DNA of 33,483 bases. Source: Actinomycetota bacterium. GTDB taxonomy: Bacteria > Actinomycetota > Actinomycetes > Actinomycetales > Microbacteriaceae. Position numbers and translations under genes: made by a program. The stretch covers positions 1-33,483 of the forward strand of contig JAUZFP010000024.1 in NCBI GenBank assembly GCA_030838475.1, written 5' to 3'. Below, in pieces: positions 7,668-15,575 of the stretch. Positions within the stretch are counted from its first letter, which is position 1; every line of letters begins with the position of its first letter. The notes below the pieces were generated by a model. It ran no database searches, was not told the origin of the DNA, and was given only the letters and a program-made list of their open reading frames with translations.

Positions 7668-9623
7668 GTGACTGCAGGCTCAACGGACCAACTGATCGGT
7701 CGTCTTCTCGACGGCCGCTATCAGGTGCGTTCGCGGATTGCGCGAGGCGGCATGGCGACCGTGTACCTCGCAACCGACCTCCGCCTCGAGCGCAAGGTCG
7801 CCCTCAAAGTCATGCACGGCCACCTGTCCGATGACGTCAAATTCCGGGACCGCTTCATCCAGGAGGCGCGGTCGGCGGCGCGGCTTGCTCATCCCAATGT
7901 TGTCAACGTTTTCGATCAGGGCCAGGACAGCGACATGGCCTACCTGGTTATGGAATACCTGCCCGGCATTACTCTGCGGGACCTTCTCCAGGAACACGGT
8001 CGCCTGACGACCGACCAGACCCTCGACATCCTCGAGGCCGTGCTGGCGGGACTGTCGGCCGCGCACAAGGCGGGCATCGTGCACCGGGACCTGAAGCCGG
8101 AGAACGTGCTGCTCGCCGATGACGGTCGCATCAAGATCGGTGACTTCGGCCTGGCGCGTGCGGCCAGCGCCAATACCGCGACCGGGGCCGCCCTTCTGGG
8201 TACGATCGCGTACCTCTCCCCCGAGCTGGTGACCCGGGGAATCGCGGACACCAGAAGCGACATCTACGCGGTCGGAATCATGACCTACGAGATGCTCACG
8301 GGCAAGCAGCCCTTCGTCGGCGAGCAGCCCATGCAGATCGCCTACCAACACGCCAACGACACCGTGCCAGCGCCGAGCACGGAGAACCCCCGTGTCCCGG
8401 CCGAGCTCGACGAGCTCGTGCTGTGGGCAACCGCGCGGGAGCCCGATGAGCGGCCCCGCGACGCGCGAGCCCTGCTCAGCGAGGTGCTCGCCGTGCGGAC
8501 GAAGCTCGACGCCGACGCATACAACGCCCCGACCGTTGCCCAGCGGACGATGGTCATGCCGCCCGCCGCTGCGGCACCCCCACGCGGCGACACCTCGGAG
8601 ACCCAGATTCTCGAGCCCGCGCGACGAAAGGCCACCCCGGCGATGTCGTCGGCAGTAGACGACCTCGCCACCCGCTCACGCAAGCGCCGCGGGCGTGGGT
8701 GGTGGGTCGCCGCGCTGATCATCGTCCTTGTCGCCGCCGCCGGAGGAACGGGTTGGTACTTCGGACTTGGCCCGGGGGCGCACACGACAATTCCGAATGT
8801 GGCGGGCAACACGGTGTCCGCGGCGCGGGCGGCGCTCACGCAGGCTGGCCTTGTGCCGGCGGCCGCGACGACCTCGCGCAACGACCCCGACGTGGCAGCG
8901 AATGCCGTATCGGGAACGAGTCCCGCGGTGGGGTCCAACGTTGCCAAGGGCGCGAAGATCACCATCATCCTGTCCACCGGGCCGGCGCTTCTGAAGATTC
9001 CCACGCTGACCGGACTGACGGAGGCGGAGGGGAAGGTCGCCATTAGGAATGCACACTTCCTGGTCGGCAGCCCCACCATCCGCCAGTTTGATCCCAAGGT
9101 CTCCAAGGGACTCGTGCTCGACTACCTCGGCAACGACGGGAAGAGCTTGCTCACGCAGTCGTCATACAGCGAGAAGCGGCCCATCACGCTGATCGTCTCC
9201 GCCGGACCCCTCCCGGTTGTGAGCGGCCTCACCGTTTCCGCGGCCGAAACACTGCTCAAACAGGCGGGTCTCAGGGCCATCCAGGGCAGCGAGGCATACG
9301 ATCCGACAATTCCGGCCGGCGATGTCGTGTCTGTTGATCCGCAGACCAACGCCGCCGGAGTGTCGCGGGTGTTCCGGGTGGGCGACTCGCAAGAGGTGCG
9401 GCTTATCACCTCGCGCGGACCTGAGATGATTCTCGTGCCATCCGTGGCTGGAAAGACCTGGGCCGTTGCAAAGGCAGCTCTGACTGCAGCTGGGTTCACC
9501 CTGAACTACAACCATGCGGCCGACATTGCCCCGAGTAGTTTCACCGTTCAATCGTTGAATCCCGCGGGGGGAACATCTCAGCCGAAAGGCACCACCATCA
9601 AGGTCAAGTTCGACGGGTTCTAG
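7668..9623 (+). CDS. pknL: PASTA-domain serine/threonine protein kinase (PknL-like)
   Basis: Receptor-type eukaryotic-like kinase of 651 aa. The kinase domain spans about residues 18-280, with Gly-rich loop ARGGMATVY, ATP-anchoring Lys47 (VALKVM), catalytic HRD Asp141 and DFG Asp159. A Lys/Arg stretch precedes a single membrane segment at about 345-367. Outside are four PASTA-like repeats (about 370-440, 440-515, 515-585, 585-651) that in this family sense peptidoglycan fragments. Kinases of this type phosphorylate division and wall-synthesis proteins; M. tuberculosis PknL phosphorylates Rv2175c. The neighbours idsA, Rv2175c-like and aroG support the PknL assignment over PknB, whose gene normally sits near rodA/pbpA. 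The downstream DNA is a DAHP synthase relic that begins at the kinase stop codon. Confidence 0.93.
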   Translation: MTAGSTDQLIGRLLDGRYQVRSRIARGGMATVYLATDLRLERKVALKVMHGHLSDDVKFRDRFIQEARSAARLAHPNVVNVFDQGQDSDMAYLVMEYLPGITLRDLLQEHGRLTTDQTLDILEAVLAGLSAAHKAGIVHRDLKPENVLLADDGRIKIGDFGLARAASANTATGAALLGTIAYLSPELVTRGIADTRSDIYAVGIMTYEMLTGKQPFVGEQPMQIAYQHANDTVPAPSTENPRVPAELDELVLWATAREPDERPRDARALLSEVLAVRTKLDADAYNAPTVAQRTMVMPPAAAAPPRGDTSETQILEPARRKATPAMSSAVDDLATRSRKRRGRGWWVAALIIVLVAAAGGTGWYFGLGPGAHTTIPNVAGNTVSAARAALTQAGLVPAAATTSRNDPDVAANAVSGTSPAVGSNVAKGAKITIILSTGPALLKIPTLTGLTEAEGKVAIRNAHFLVGSPTIRQFDPKVSKGLVLDYLGNDGKSLLTQSSYSEKRPITLIVSAGPLPVVSGLTVSAAETLLKQAGLRAIQGSEAYDPTIPAGDVVSVDPQTNAAGVSRVFRVGDSQEVRLITSRGPEMILVPSVAGKTWAVAKAALTAAGFTLNYNHAADIAPSSFTVQSLNPAGGTSQPKGTTIKVKFDGF

Positions 9624-9745
9624 CTGGTCGACCTTATCGAACGCGCTGAACTCCTCGGCGACGAGGAACGCCAGTTCGAGCGACTACATGTGGTTAAGGC
9701 GGGGGTCGCACAGGGACTCGTCGGTCGCAAGGTCGGTATCTGGCG
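9624..9745 (-). pseudogene. Relic of the 3' end of a second class II DAHP synthase gene
   Basis: Positions 9628-9721 match 9826-9919, the 3' end of the intact gene, without gaps in 86 of 94 bases. In the gene's frame six of the eight differences are synonymous, one changes Leu to Phe and one turns the Gln codon of the NHMQS motif into TAG. Weaker similarity with a 3-base deletion continues to about 9740. The relic's own stop codon is lost and its end abuts the kinase stop. The 9746-9818 stretch shows no other recognisable feature. Confidence 0.85.
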
Positions 9746-9818
9746 CGACGCGCCGCGCTGCGGGCCGCGACGCACCGGATGCATCACCAGACACCGACTT
9801 TGCGGTGAAGCGAGTGAG

Positions 9819-11204
9819 CTACAGCTCGACCTTGTCGAACGCACTGAGCTCCTCCGCGACCAGGAAGGCCAGTTCGAGCGACTGCATGTGGTTGAGGCGG
9901 GGGTCGCACAGGGACTCGTAACGCATCGCGAGGTCGGCCTCGTCGATCTGCTCCGAACCGCCGAGGCACTCCGTCACGTCGTCGCCGGTGAGCTCGATGT
10001 GGATGCCACCCGGGTACGTGCCCGCCGCGCGGTGCGCCTCGAAAAACCCCTTGACCTCATCCACGATGTCGTCGAACCGGCGTGTCTTGTAGCCCGTCGG
10101 AGTAGTCAGACCGTTGCCGTGCATCGGGTCGGTGATCCAGAGCGGATTCGCATCCATCCCCTTGATCGCCTCGAGCAGCGGCGGGAGCGCATCCCGAACC
10201 TTGCCCGCACCCATGCGCGCCACGAAAGTCAGGCGCCCGGGCTCGCGGTCGGGGTCGAGCTTGTCGATGAGCTTCTCCATGTCCGCGGGTGTCGTCGTCG
10301 GACCGAGCTTCACCCCGATGGGATTGCGGATGCGGCTGAAGTAGTCGACGTGTGCGCCCTCGAGAGCGCGCGTGCGTTCCCCGATCCAGACGAAGTGCGC
10401 GGAGGTGTTGACCGGCGTTCCGTTACGAGAGTCGATGCGGGTCATCGGTCGCTCGTAGTCCATGAGGAGACCTTCGTGGCTGGAGTAGAACTCGACGCGC
10501 TTGAGCTCGTCGAAGTCGGCACCGGCGGCCAGCATGAAGCGGATGGCCTTGTCGATCTCACCGGCCAGCTTCTCGTACCGGTGGTTGGCCGGGTTCGACG
10601 CGAAACCCCGGTTCCAACTGTGTACCTGGCGCAGGTCCGCGAATCCACCCTGGGTGAACGCGCGGATCAGATTGAGGGTAGACGCGGCGGTGTGGTACCC
10701 CTGCACGAGCCGGCGCGGATCGGCCTGGCGAGACTCCGGAGTGAAGTCGTAGCCGTTGACGATGTCGCCGCGGTAGGCGGGAAGCGTCACATCGCCGCGC
10801 GTCTCGGTGTCGCTCGACCGGGGCTTCGCGAACTGGCCCGCCATCCGGCCCATCTTGATGATGGGCATCGACGCGCCGTAGGTGAGGACAACCGCCATCT
10901 GCAGGATCGTCTTCACCCGGTTGCGGATCGCCTCAGCGGTCGCGCCCGCAAACGTCTCGGCGCAGTCCCCGCCCTGCAGCAAGAACGCCTCACCGCGCGC
11001 GGCTTTGGCAAGCCGGTCGCGCAGGATGTCGACCTCGCCGGCGAAGATGAGCGGCGGAAGGGTCGCGATCTCCGCGCTTGCCGCGGCGACAGCCTCGGGG
11101 TCCGGCCACGCCGGCTGCTGACTAATGGGAAGAGTCCGCCAATAGTCGAGTCCGGCGATCACTGATGGATCGGCGAGCACGACGGTTTCGGACGGGTCAA
11201 CCAC
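9819..11204 (-). CDS. aroG: Class II 3-deoxy-7-phosphoheptulonate (DAHP) synthase
   Basis: Condenses phosphoenolpyruvate and erythrose 4-phosphate, the first step of the shikimate pathway to aromatic amino acids. The 461-aa length is close to the M. tuberculosis enzyme. Family signatures visible include the N-terminal LDYWRTLPISQQPAWPD, LQGGDCAETF at about 98-107, the RMAGQFAKPRS loop, the SHEGLL and VWIGERTR segments, KLGPTTTP, and the metal-site region ITDPMHGNG. The C-terminus ends in SAFDKVEL. GTG start preceded by AAGGAA. It is convergent with the kinase gene; the intervening 195 bp hold a decayed duplicate of its own 3' end. Aroma-type regulation (feedback) cannot be judged from sequence. 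Confidence 0.95.
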   Translation of the reverse strand: MVDPSETVVLADPSVIAGLDYWRTLPISQQPAWPDPEAVAAASAEIATLPPLIFAGEVDILRDRLAKAARGEAFLLQGGDCAETFAGATAEAIRNRVKTILQMAVVLTYGASMPIIKMGRMAGQFAKPRSSDTETRGDVTLPAYRGDIVNGYDFTPESRQADPRRLVQGYHTAASTLNLIRAFTQGGFADLRQVHSWNRGFASNPANHRYEKLAGEIDKAIRFMLAAGADFDELKRVEFYSSHEGLLMDYERPMTRIDSRNGTPVNTSAHFVWIGERTRALEGAHVDYFSRIRNPIGVKLGPTTTPADMEKLIDKLDPDREPGRLTFVARMGAGKVRDALPPLLEAIKGMDANPLWITDPMHGNGLTTPTGYKTRRFDDIVDEVKGFFEAHRAAGTYPGGIHIELTGDDVTECLGGSEQIDEADLAMRYESLCDPRLNHMQSLELAFLVAEELSAFDKVEL

Positions 11205-11228
11205 GGAGGATTCCTTGCAGTCAAGAGG

Positions 11229-11256
11229 TGGGATCGGGCCCTGTCGGCCCAGCCCA
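11229..11256 (-). promoter_or_regulatory. Hairpin in the DAHP synthase leader
   Basis: A strong stem GGGCC / GGCCC with a 5-nt loop, extended by an outer TGGG / CCCA pairing, lies about 12 nt before the AAGGAA ribosome site. It might modulate expression. There is no U-tract and no convincing aromatic-rich leader peptide. The remainder of 11205-11362 shows nothing clear. Confidence 0.3.
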
Positions 11257-11362
11257 TCAGCCTATCTCGTGCGCCTTCCCCACTCGCACCGCCGCCACAT
11301 CGCTACGCGATGCGTCGGAACCGGCGAGCGTGGGCCCAGCGGCGGCGGCGCACCGACCAGCA

Positions 11363-12046
11363 CTAGCGCTTCTCGGCTTTCTCCTTGACCGAGGAGGCGT
11401 AGACGTCGACATACTCCTGTCCGCTCAGTTTGCCGAGCTCGTACATGATCTCGTCGGTGATGGAGCGCAGCACAAAGCGGTCGCCCTCGAGCCCGTGAAA
11501 GCGCGAGAAATCGAGCGGCTCGCCGAAGACGACACCAATCCGGCGCACCTTCGGGATGGTGCTGCCGGTCGGCATCACCTGGTCCGTGTCCACCATTGCC
11601 ACCGGAATGACGGGAACGCCGGCCTCGAGAATCATCCGGGCGACGCCGGTTCGGCCGCGGTACATCCTGCCATCTGGGCTGCGAGTGCCCTCCGGGTAGA
11701 TGCCCAGCTGCTCGCCCTTGGCGAGAACCGCAAGCCCGGTGTTGAGCGACGCCTCCGAGGCCTTGCCACCCGAGCGGTCGATCGGGAGCATGCCGGTTCC
11801 GTTGAAGAACTTCTTCGTGAAGAAGCCCTTGATCCCCTTGCCGCGGAAGTAGTCGCTCTTAGCGAGGAAGTAGATGGGGCGATCGAGAACGACGGGCAGG
11901 AAGACGGAGTCGATGAACGAGAGATGATTGCCGGCGAAGATGACGCCGCCCGACTTGGGGATGTTTTCCTTGCCGATCACCCACGGACGAAAAACCGTCA
12001 ACAAGAGCGGCCCAACAAATAGATTCTTCAAAAGCCAGTAGAGCAT
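11363..12046 (-). CDS. plsC: 1-acylglycerol-3-phosphate O-acyltransferase family protein
   Basis: Membrane-associated acyltransferase of the PlsC superfamily, 227 aa, which would transfer an acyl group to lysophosphatidic acid in phospholipid synthesis. The catalytic block NHLSFID places His41 and Asp46 in the HX4D motif; the acceptor-binding motif YPEGTRSPDG has Glu119-Gly-Thr-Arg122, and VPVIPVAMVDT matches block IV. The N-terminus is hydrophobic (about residues 1-20), suggesting membrane association. In M. tuberculosis the homologous Rv2182c lies near aroG and fadD15, as here. The gap of 41 bp to the upstream ROK gene permits co-transcription. Substrate is inferred from the family only. 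Confidence 0.88.
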   Translation of the reverse strand: MLYWLLKNLFVGPLLLTVFRPWVIGKENIPKSGGVIFAGNHLSFIDSVFLPVVLDRPIYFLAKSDYFRGKGIKGFFTKKFFNGTGMLPIDRSGGKASEASLNTGLAVLAKGEQLGIYPEGTRSPDGRMYRGRTGVARMILEAGVPVIPVAMVDTDQVMPTGSTIPKVRRIGVVFGEPLDFSRFHGLEGDRFVLRSITDEIMYELGKLSGQEYVDVYASSVKEKAEKR

Positions 12047-12087
12047 CCCTCGTGCCTCCCAGAACCCTCAGCGTAGCGCGAGGAGGA

Positions 12088-13032
12088 CTAGCGTGCCGAG
12101 TGGATTCTCGCGAGGTCGGCGGCGCCGACGACGCCGGCGTTGTTGACCAGTTCGGCGATGGCGAACTTGGGTTCCGGGTGGAATCCGCGCGCCGGCAGGT
12201 GCGCGAGGAACGACTCGCGAATGGGGTCGAGGAGCACGTCGCCCGCCATCGCGACGCCTCCGCCGAAGACGAATACCTGCGGGTCGAGCACGGCCGCGAG
12301 GCTCGCGCACGCCGCACCAAGCCATCCGCCCAGCTCGCGCAGCGCCTGCAGCGCGCCGGGATCCCCTGCGCCGATCAGTTCTCCGACCTGGTCGCCGGTA
12401 AGTTCGCCGGTGGCCCGACGCGCTTCGGCGAGACCCAGGCCGATACCGCCGACGTCCGCGATCGCATTGGCCATCCGCAGCAGCGCGCGACCGGAGCCGT
12501 ACTGCTCGATGCACCCGCGGGCACCGCAGCCGCACGGGAGCCCGTCGGGGACAACGCGGACGTGGCCGATCTCGGCCCCGGCACCAAATCCGCCGCGAAA
12601 GAGCCGGTCCTGGGTGACGATCGCGCCGCCGACGCCGGTGCCGAGCGTGAGCATGGTCATGTCGCTGTAGAGGCGACCCGCGCCGTAACGGAACTCCGCC
12701 CAGCCCGCAGCATTCGCGTCGTTGTCGACCGTGATGTCGATGTCGACCCGGTCCAGCAGTCGCCGGCGGAGCGGTTCGTTTCGCCAGTTGATGTTCGGCG
12801 CGTAGTACACCGTGGATTGGGCGGCATCGATGAAGCCCGCCGCCGCGACACCCGCGGCCGCGACCTCGCGCCCCTCCGCGAGGCGTCCGATCATCTCGAC
12901 GACCGTGTCGACGATGGCGCTGGCATCCCCGGCCGGTGTCGGACGACGCTCCTCGACGAGGATTTCGCCCTCGTCGTCGACGAGTGCCCCAGCGATCTTG
13001 GTTCCGCCGATGTCAATCCCGATGGCATGCAC
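12088..13032 (-). CDS. glk: ROK-family sugar kinase (probable glucokinase)
   Basis: ATP- (or polyphosphate-) dependent hexose kinase of the ROK family, about 314 aa. The N-terminal phosphate-binding motif GIDIGGTKIAGALVD starts near residue 4, the second motif LTLGTGVGGAIV is in the middle, and the zinc-binding ROK signature CGCGARGCIEQYGSG follows. The open frame extends upstream to 13137, but the GTG at 13032 fits best: the conserved IDIGGTK begins 4 residues in, and a TAGTGT -10 element lies 8 nt before it. Glucose is the likeliest substrate from family resemblance; a regulator role is excluded because no helix-turn-helix is present. Confidence 0.88.
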   Translation of the reverse strand: MHAIGIDIGGTKIAGALVDDEGEILVEERRPTPAGDASAIVDTVVEMIGRLAEGREVAAAGVAAAGFIDAAQSTVYYAPNINWRNEPLRRRLLDRVDIDITVDNDANAAGWAEFRYGAGRLYSDMTMLTLGTGVGGAIVTQDRLFRGGFGAGAEIGHVRVVPDGLPCGCGARGCIEQYGSGRALLRMANAIADVGGIGLGLAEARRATGELTGDQVGELIGAGDPGALQALRELGGWLGAACASLAAVLDPQVFVFGGGVAMAGDVLLDPIRESFLAHLPARGFHPEPKFAIAELVNNAGVVGAADLARIHSAR

Positions 13033-13040
13033 GAGAGACA

Positions 13041-13046
13041 ACACTA
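13041..13046 (-). promoter_or_regulatory. -10 element of a leaderless ROK kinase transcript
   Basis: TAGTGT on the minus strand lies 8 nt before the GTG at 13032; no ribosome-binding site is visible. This supports the chosen start. Confidence 0.4.
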
Positions 13047-13157
13047 CTGAAAAGGGAGCGCTCTTCCGTGCCGTCGGAGGCATCCACGGGGCGGCACCAT
13101 TACGAAGAAGAATAGAGTTAGGAAGAGCAACATCCAACCGGTTTCGAGGGAGATACC

Positions 13158-14981
13158 GTGCAGCAAATTGATACCCCGGCAGTGGTTACGGCAAGCCCGG
13201 ACGCGAACATCACCGACATTCTGATCGAGCGGGTGAAGCTTTCCCCCGATCAGCCGCTGTTCGCAACGCCCGAGCCGGACGGGACGTGGAAGGATGTCAC
13301 GTCCGCCGAATTCCTGGACCAGGTGCGCGCCCTCTCCAAGGGTTTTGTCGCCGCGGGGATCCAGCCCGGCGACAAGATCGGTCTAATCTGTCGGACTCGC
13401 TACGAGTGGACCCTGATCGATTTCGCGGTCTGGTTCGCCGGCGCAATCCTCGTTCCCGTCTATGACACGTCGTCGCCGCTGCAGATCCAGTGGGATCTCG
13501 AAGATTCGGGTGCGGTCGCGATCATCACCGAGACCGCGGAGCACTTCTCTCGGTTCGACGAGGTGCACGCCGATCTGCCGCTGGTGACGAAGACCTGGAA
13601 CCTCGATGTGGGCGATCTCGCCAAGCTGGTCGCGTCGGGCACCAAGGTTACGGATGACGAGATCGAGCGTCGCCGCAACCTCGCCAAGGGCTCCGACATC
13701 GCGACCCTCATCTACACCGCGGGCACCACCGGTAAGCCCAAGGGCTGCATCCTCACCCACTCGAACTTCTTTGAGCTGTCGCGCAACGCGAAGGCGGCCC
13801 TCCCCCAGGTCGTCAACCCGGGTACCTGCACCGTGCTGTTCATTACCCTCGCGCACGTCTTCGCGCGTTTCATCTCCGTGATGTGCGTGGATGCCGGCGT
13901 CAAGGTCGGCCACCAGCCGGACACCTCGAAACTGGTCCCGGCGATGGAGAGCTTCCGCCCGACCTTCCTGCTTGCGGTACCCCGCGTGTTCGAGAAGGTC
14001 TACAACTCGTCTGAGCAGAAGGCGGAGGCGGGCGGTCGCGGCAAGATCTTCCGCAGGGCCGCGGATGTCGCCATCGCGCACTCGAAGGCGCTGGATGCCG
14101 GCAAGGTCCCGCTCGGCCTCGCTCTCCAGTTCGCGCTGTTCGATCGACTCGTGCTCTCCAAGATTCGCGCCGCCCTCGGCGGCCGCGTCGAATACGCCGT
14201 GTCTGGCTCCGCGCCGTTGGGCCTGCGCCTCGGCCACTTCTACCGCAGCCTCGGCGTCAGCATCCTCGAGGGCTACGGGCTCACCGAGACGACCGCCCCG
14301 CTCACCGTGAACCTGCCATCCAACTTCAAGATCGGTACGGTCGGCCCACCCCTCCCCGGTGTCTCGATCCGCATCGCCGAGGACGGCGAGATCGAGGGCA
14401 AGGGAATCGATATCTTCGATGGCTACTGGAAGAACCCGAAAGCCACGAAGGAGACGTTCGACGACGGCTGGTTCAAGACCGGCGACCTCGGGTCACTCGA
14501 CGATGAGGGCTACCTGACGATCACGGGCCGTAAGAAGGAATTCATCGTCACCGCGGGCGGCAAGAATGTCTCGCCGGCGGTGCTCGAGGACCCGATTCGG
14601 GCGGATCCGATCATCGACCAGGTGATCGTTGTCGGTGAGCAGAAGCCGTTCATCGCCGCACTCGTCAGCCTCGACCGCGAAATGCTGCCCGCGTGGCTGA
14701 AGAGCCAGGGTGAGCCGGAGAATCTCTCCCTCGCGGAAGCGTGCACGAACGCGAAGGTCATCGCGGAGATCCAGCGCGCGGTCGACCGAGCCAACGAACA
14801 CGTGTCGCGGGCGGAGTCGATCCGCAAGTTCCACATCCTCGACAGCGATCTCACCGAGGTCAGCGGCCACCTGACGCCCAAGCTCAGCATCAAGCGGAAC
14901 GTCATCCTGAAGGATTTCTCGGGAGTGATCGACGAGATGTACGCCGGCGTTCCTGCGGACGCCGAGAAGGTCGCGAACTAA
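13158..14981 (+). CDS. Long-chain fatty-acid-CoA ligase (FadD15-like)
   Basis: AMP-forming acyl-CoA synthetase of 607 aa that activates fatty acids through acyl-adenylate. The ATP-binding loop YTAGTTGKPKGCILTHSN is at about residues 185-202, the A5 motif EGYGLTETTAPLT near 370, the GYWKNPKATKE and TGDLGSLDDEGYLTITGRKKE motifs (about 420-465) mark the hinge, and a C-terminal Lys (about 577) lies in LTPKLSIKR. GTG start preceded by GAGGGA. It is divergent from the ROK kinase gene. The homologous fadD15 of M. tuberculosis is also near aroG and the acyltransferase gene, consistent with a shared lipid-building neighbourhood. Confidence 0.92.
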   Translation: MQQIDTPAVVTASPDANITDILIERVKLSPDQPLFATPEPDGTWKDVTSAEFLDQVRALSKGFVAAGIQPGDKIGLICRTRYEWTLIDFAVWFAGAILVPVYDTSSPLQIQWDLEDSGAVAIITETAEHFSRFDEVHADLPLVTKTWNLDVGDLAKLVASGTKVTDDEIERRRNLAKGSDIATLIYTAGTTGKPKGCILTHSNFFELSRNAKAALPQVVNPGTCTVLFITLAHVFARFISVMCVDAGVKVGHQPDTSKLVPAMESFRPTFLLAVPRVFEKVYNSSEQKAEAGGRGKIFRRAADVAIAHSKALDAGKVPLGLALQFALFDRLVLSKIRAALGGRVEYAVSGSAPLGLRLGHFYRSLGVSILEGYGLTETTAPLTVNLPSNFKIGTVGPPLPGVSIRIAEDGEIEGKGIDIFDGYWKNPKATKETFDDGWFKTGDLGSLDDEGYLTITGRKKEFIVTAGGKNVSPAVLEDPIRADPIIDQVIVVGEQKPFIAALVSLDREMLPAWLKSQGEPENLSLAEACTNAKVIAEIQRAVDRANEHVSRAESIRKFHILDSDLTEVSGHLTPKLSIKRNVILKDFSGVIDEMYAGVPADAEKVAN

Positions 14982-15004
14982 ACCCGAGGAACAAAACCTC
15001 ATGA

Positions 15005-15055
15005 GGTGAGGCAAATCGACCCTCCCGACGTCCGGGAAGATCGATTTGCCTCACC
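15005..15055. repeat. 51-bp compound palindrome between convergent genes
   Basis: Perfect 15-bp arms GGTGAGGCAAATCGA (15005-15019) and its complement (15041-15055) enclose an inner 5-bp palindrome TCCCG / CGGGA. It lies between the convergent acyl-CoA synthetase and deformylase genes. It lacks T-runs, so it may be a bidirectional terminator or a single copy of an intergenic palindromic repeat. Confidence 0.75.
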
Positions 15056-15079
15056 CCACGGTAATAAGAGGGGCAGCTC

Positions 15080-15571
15080 TCAGTACCAGGCTGCCTGCCG
15101 GATGGCGCGCATCGCCTCGCGTTTCGTCTCCGGGTCGAGGCCCTCGATGTAGAGGTGTCCGTCCAGGTGGTCGGTCTCGTGTTGCAGAGCCTGCGCGAGA
15201 ACGCCGTCTCCGCCGAGTTCGACCGGCTTGCCATCCAGATCGATGCCCGTCACGCGCGCGCTCGGGTATCGGCGCCGCGGGAAGTAGAAGCCGGGCACCG
15301 AGAGGCAACCCTCCTCGACGAGTTCTGGCTCCCCCGAGGTCTCGACCAGCACCGGGTTGATGACGTACCCGACGACGTCGTCGATGTTGTAGCTGAACGC
15401 GCGCAACCCGACGCCGATTTGGTTCGCGGCGAGTCCGGCCCGCCCGGGCACCCTCACGGTCTCGAGCAGGTCCTCGATGAGGCCCTTCACCCGCCGGTCG
15501 CCGGGCGCGATGGGATCGCAGACGGATCGGAGAACGGGGTCGCCAAACAGTCGGATTTGCCGTTCGGTCAT
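15080..15571 (-). CDS. def: Peptide deformylase
   Basis: Metalloenzyme that removes the N-formyl group from nascent proteins. At 163 aa it fits the family. All three motifs are present: AGLAANQIG (about 45-53), EGCLS with metal ligand Cys89, and QHETDHLDG with ligands His131 and His135 and catalytic Glu132. It begins 4 bp after the MinD-like gene stop and is probably co-transcribed with it. The genome may carry other deformylases; nothing here shows whether this is the main one. Confidence 0.95.
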   Translation of the reverse strand: MTERQIRLFGDPVLRSVCDPIAPGDRRVKGLIEDLLETVRVPGRAGLAANQIGVGLRAFSYNIDDVVGYVINPVLVETSGEPELVEEGCLSVPGFYFPRRRYPSARVTGIDLDGKPVELGGDGVLAQALQHETDHLDGHLYIEGLDPETKREAMRAIRQAAWY

Positions 15572-15575
15572 CCGA

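Noticed and set aside
9690-11165. A long open frame antisense to the DAHP synthase gene
   Set aside because: High GC gives long antisense frames; the protein is Arg/His/Asp-rich with no recognisable family, while the other strand matches a known enzyme along its whole length.
11180-11262. Aromatic leader-peptide attenuator for DAHP synthase
   Set aside because: The only short frame has two scattered Trp codons and no paired terminator/antiterminator with a U-tract.
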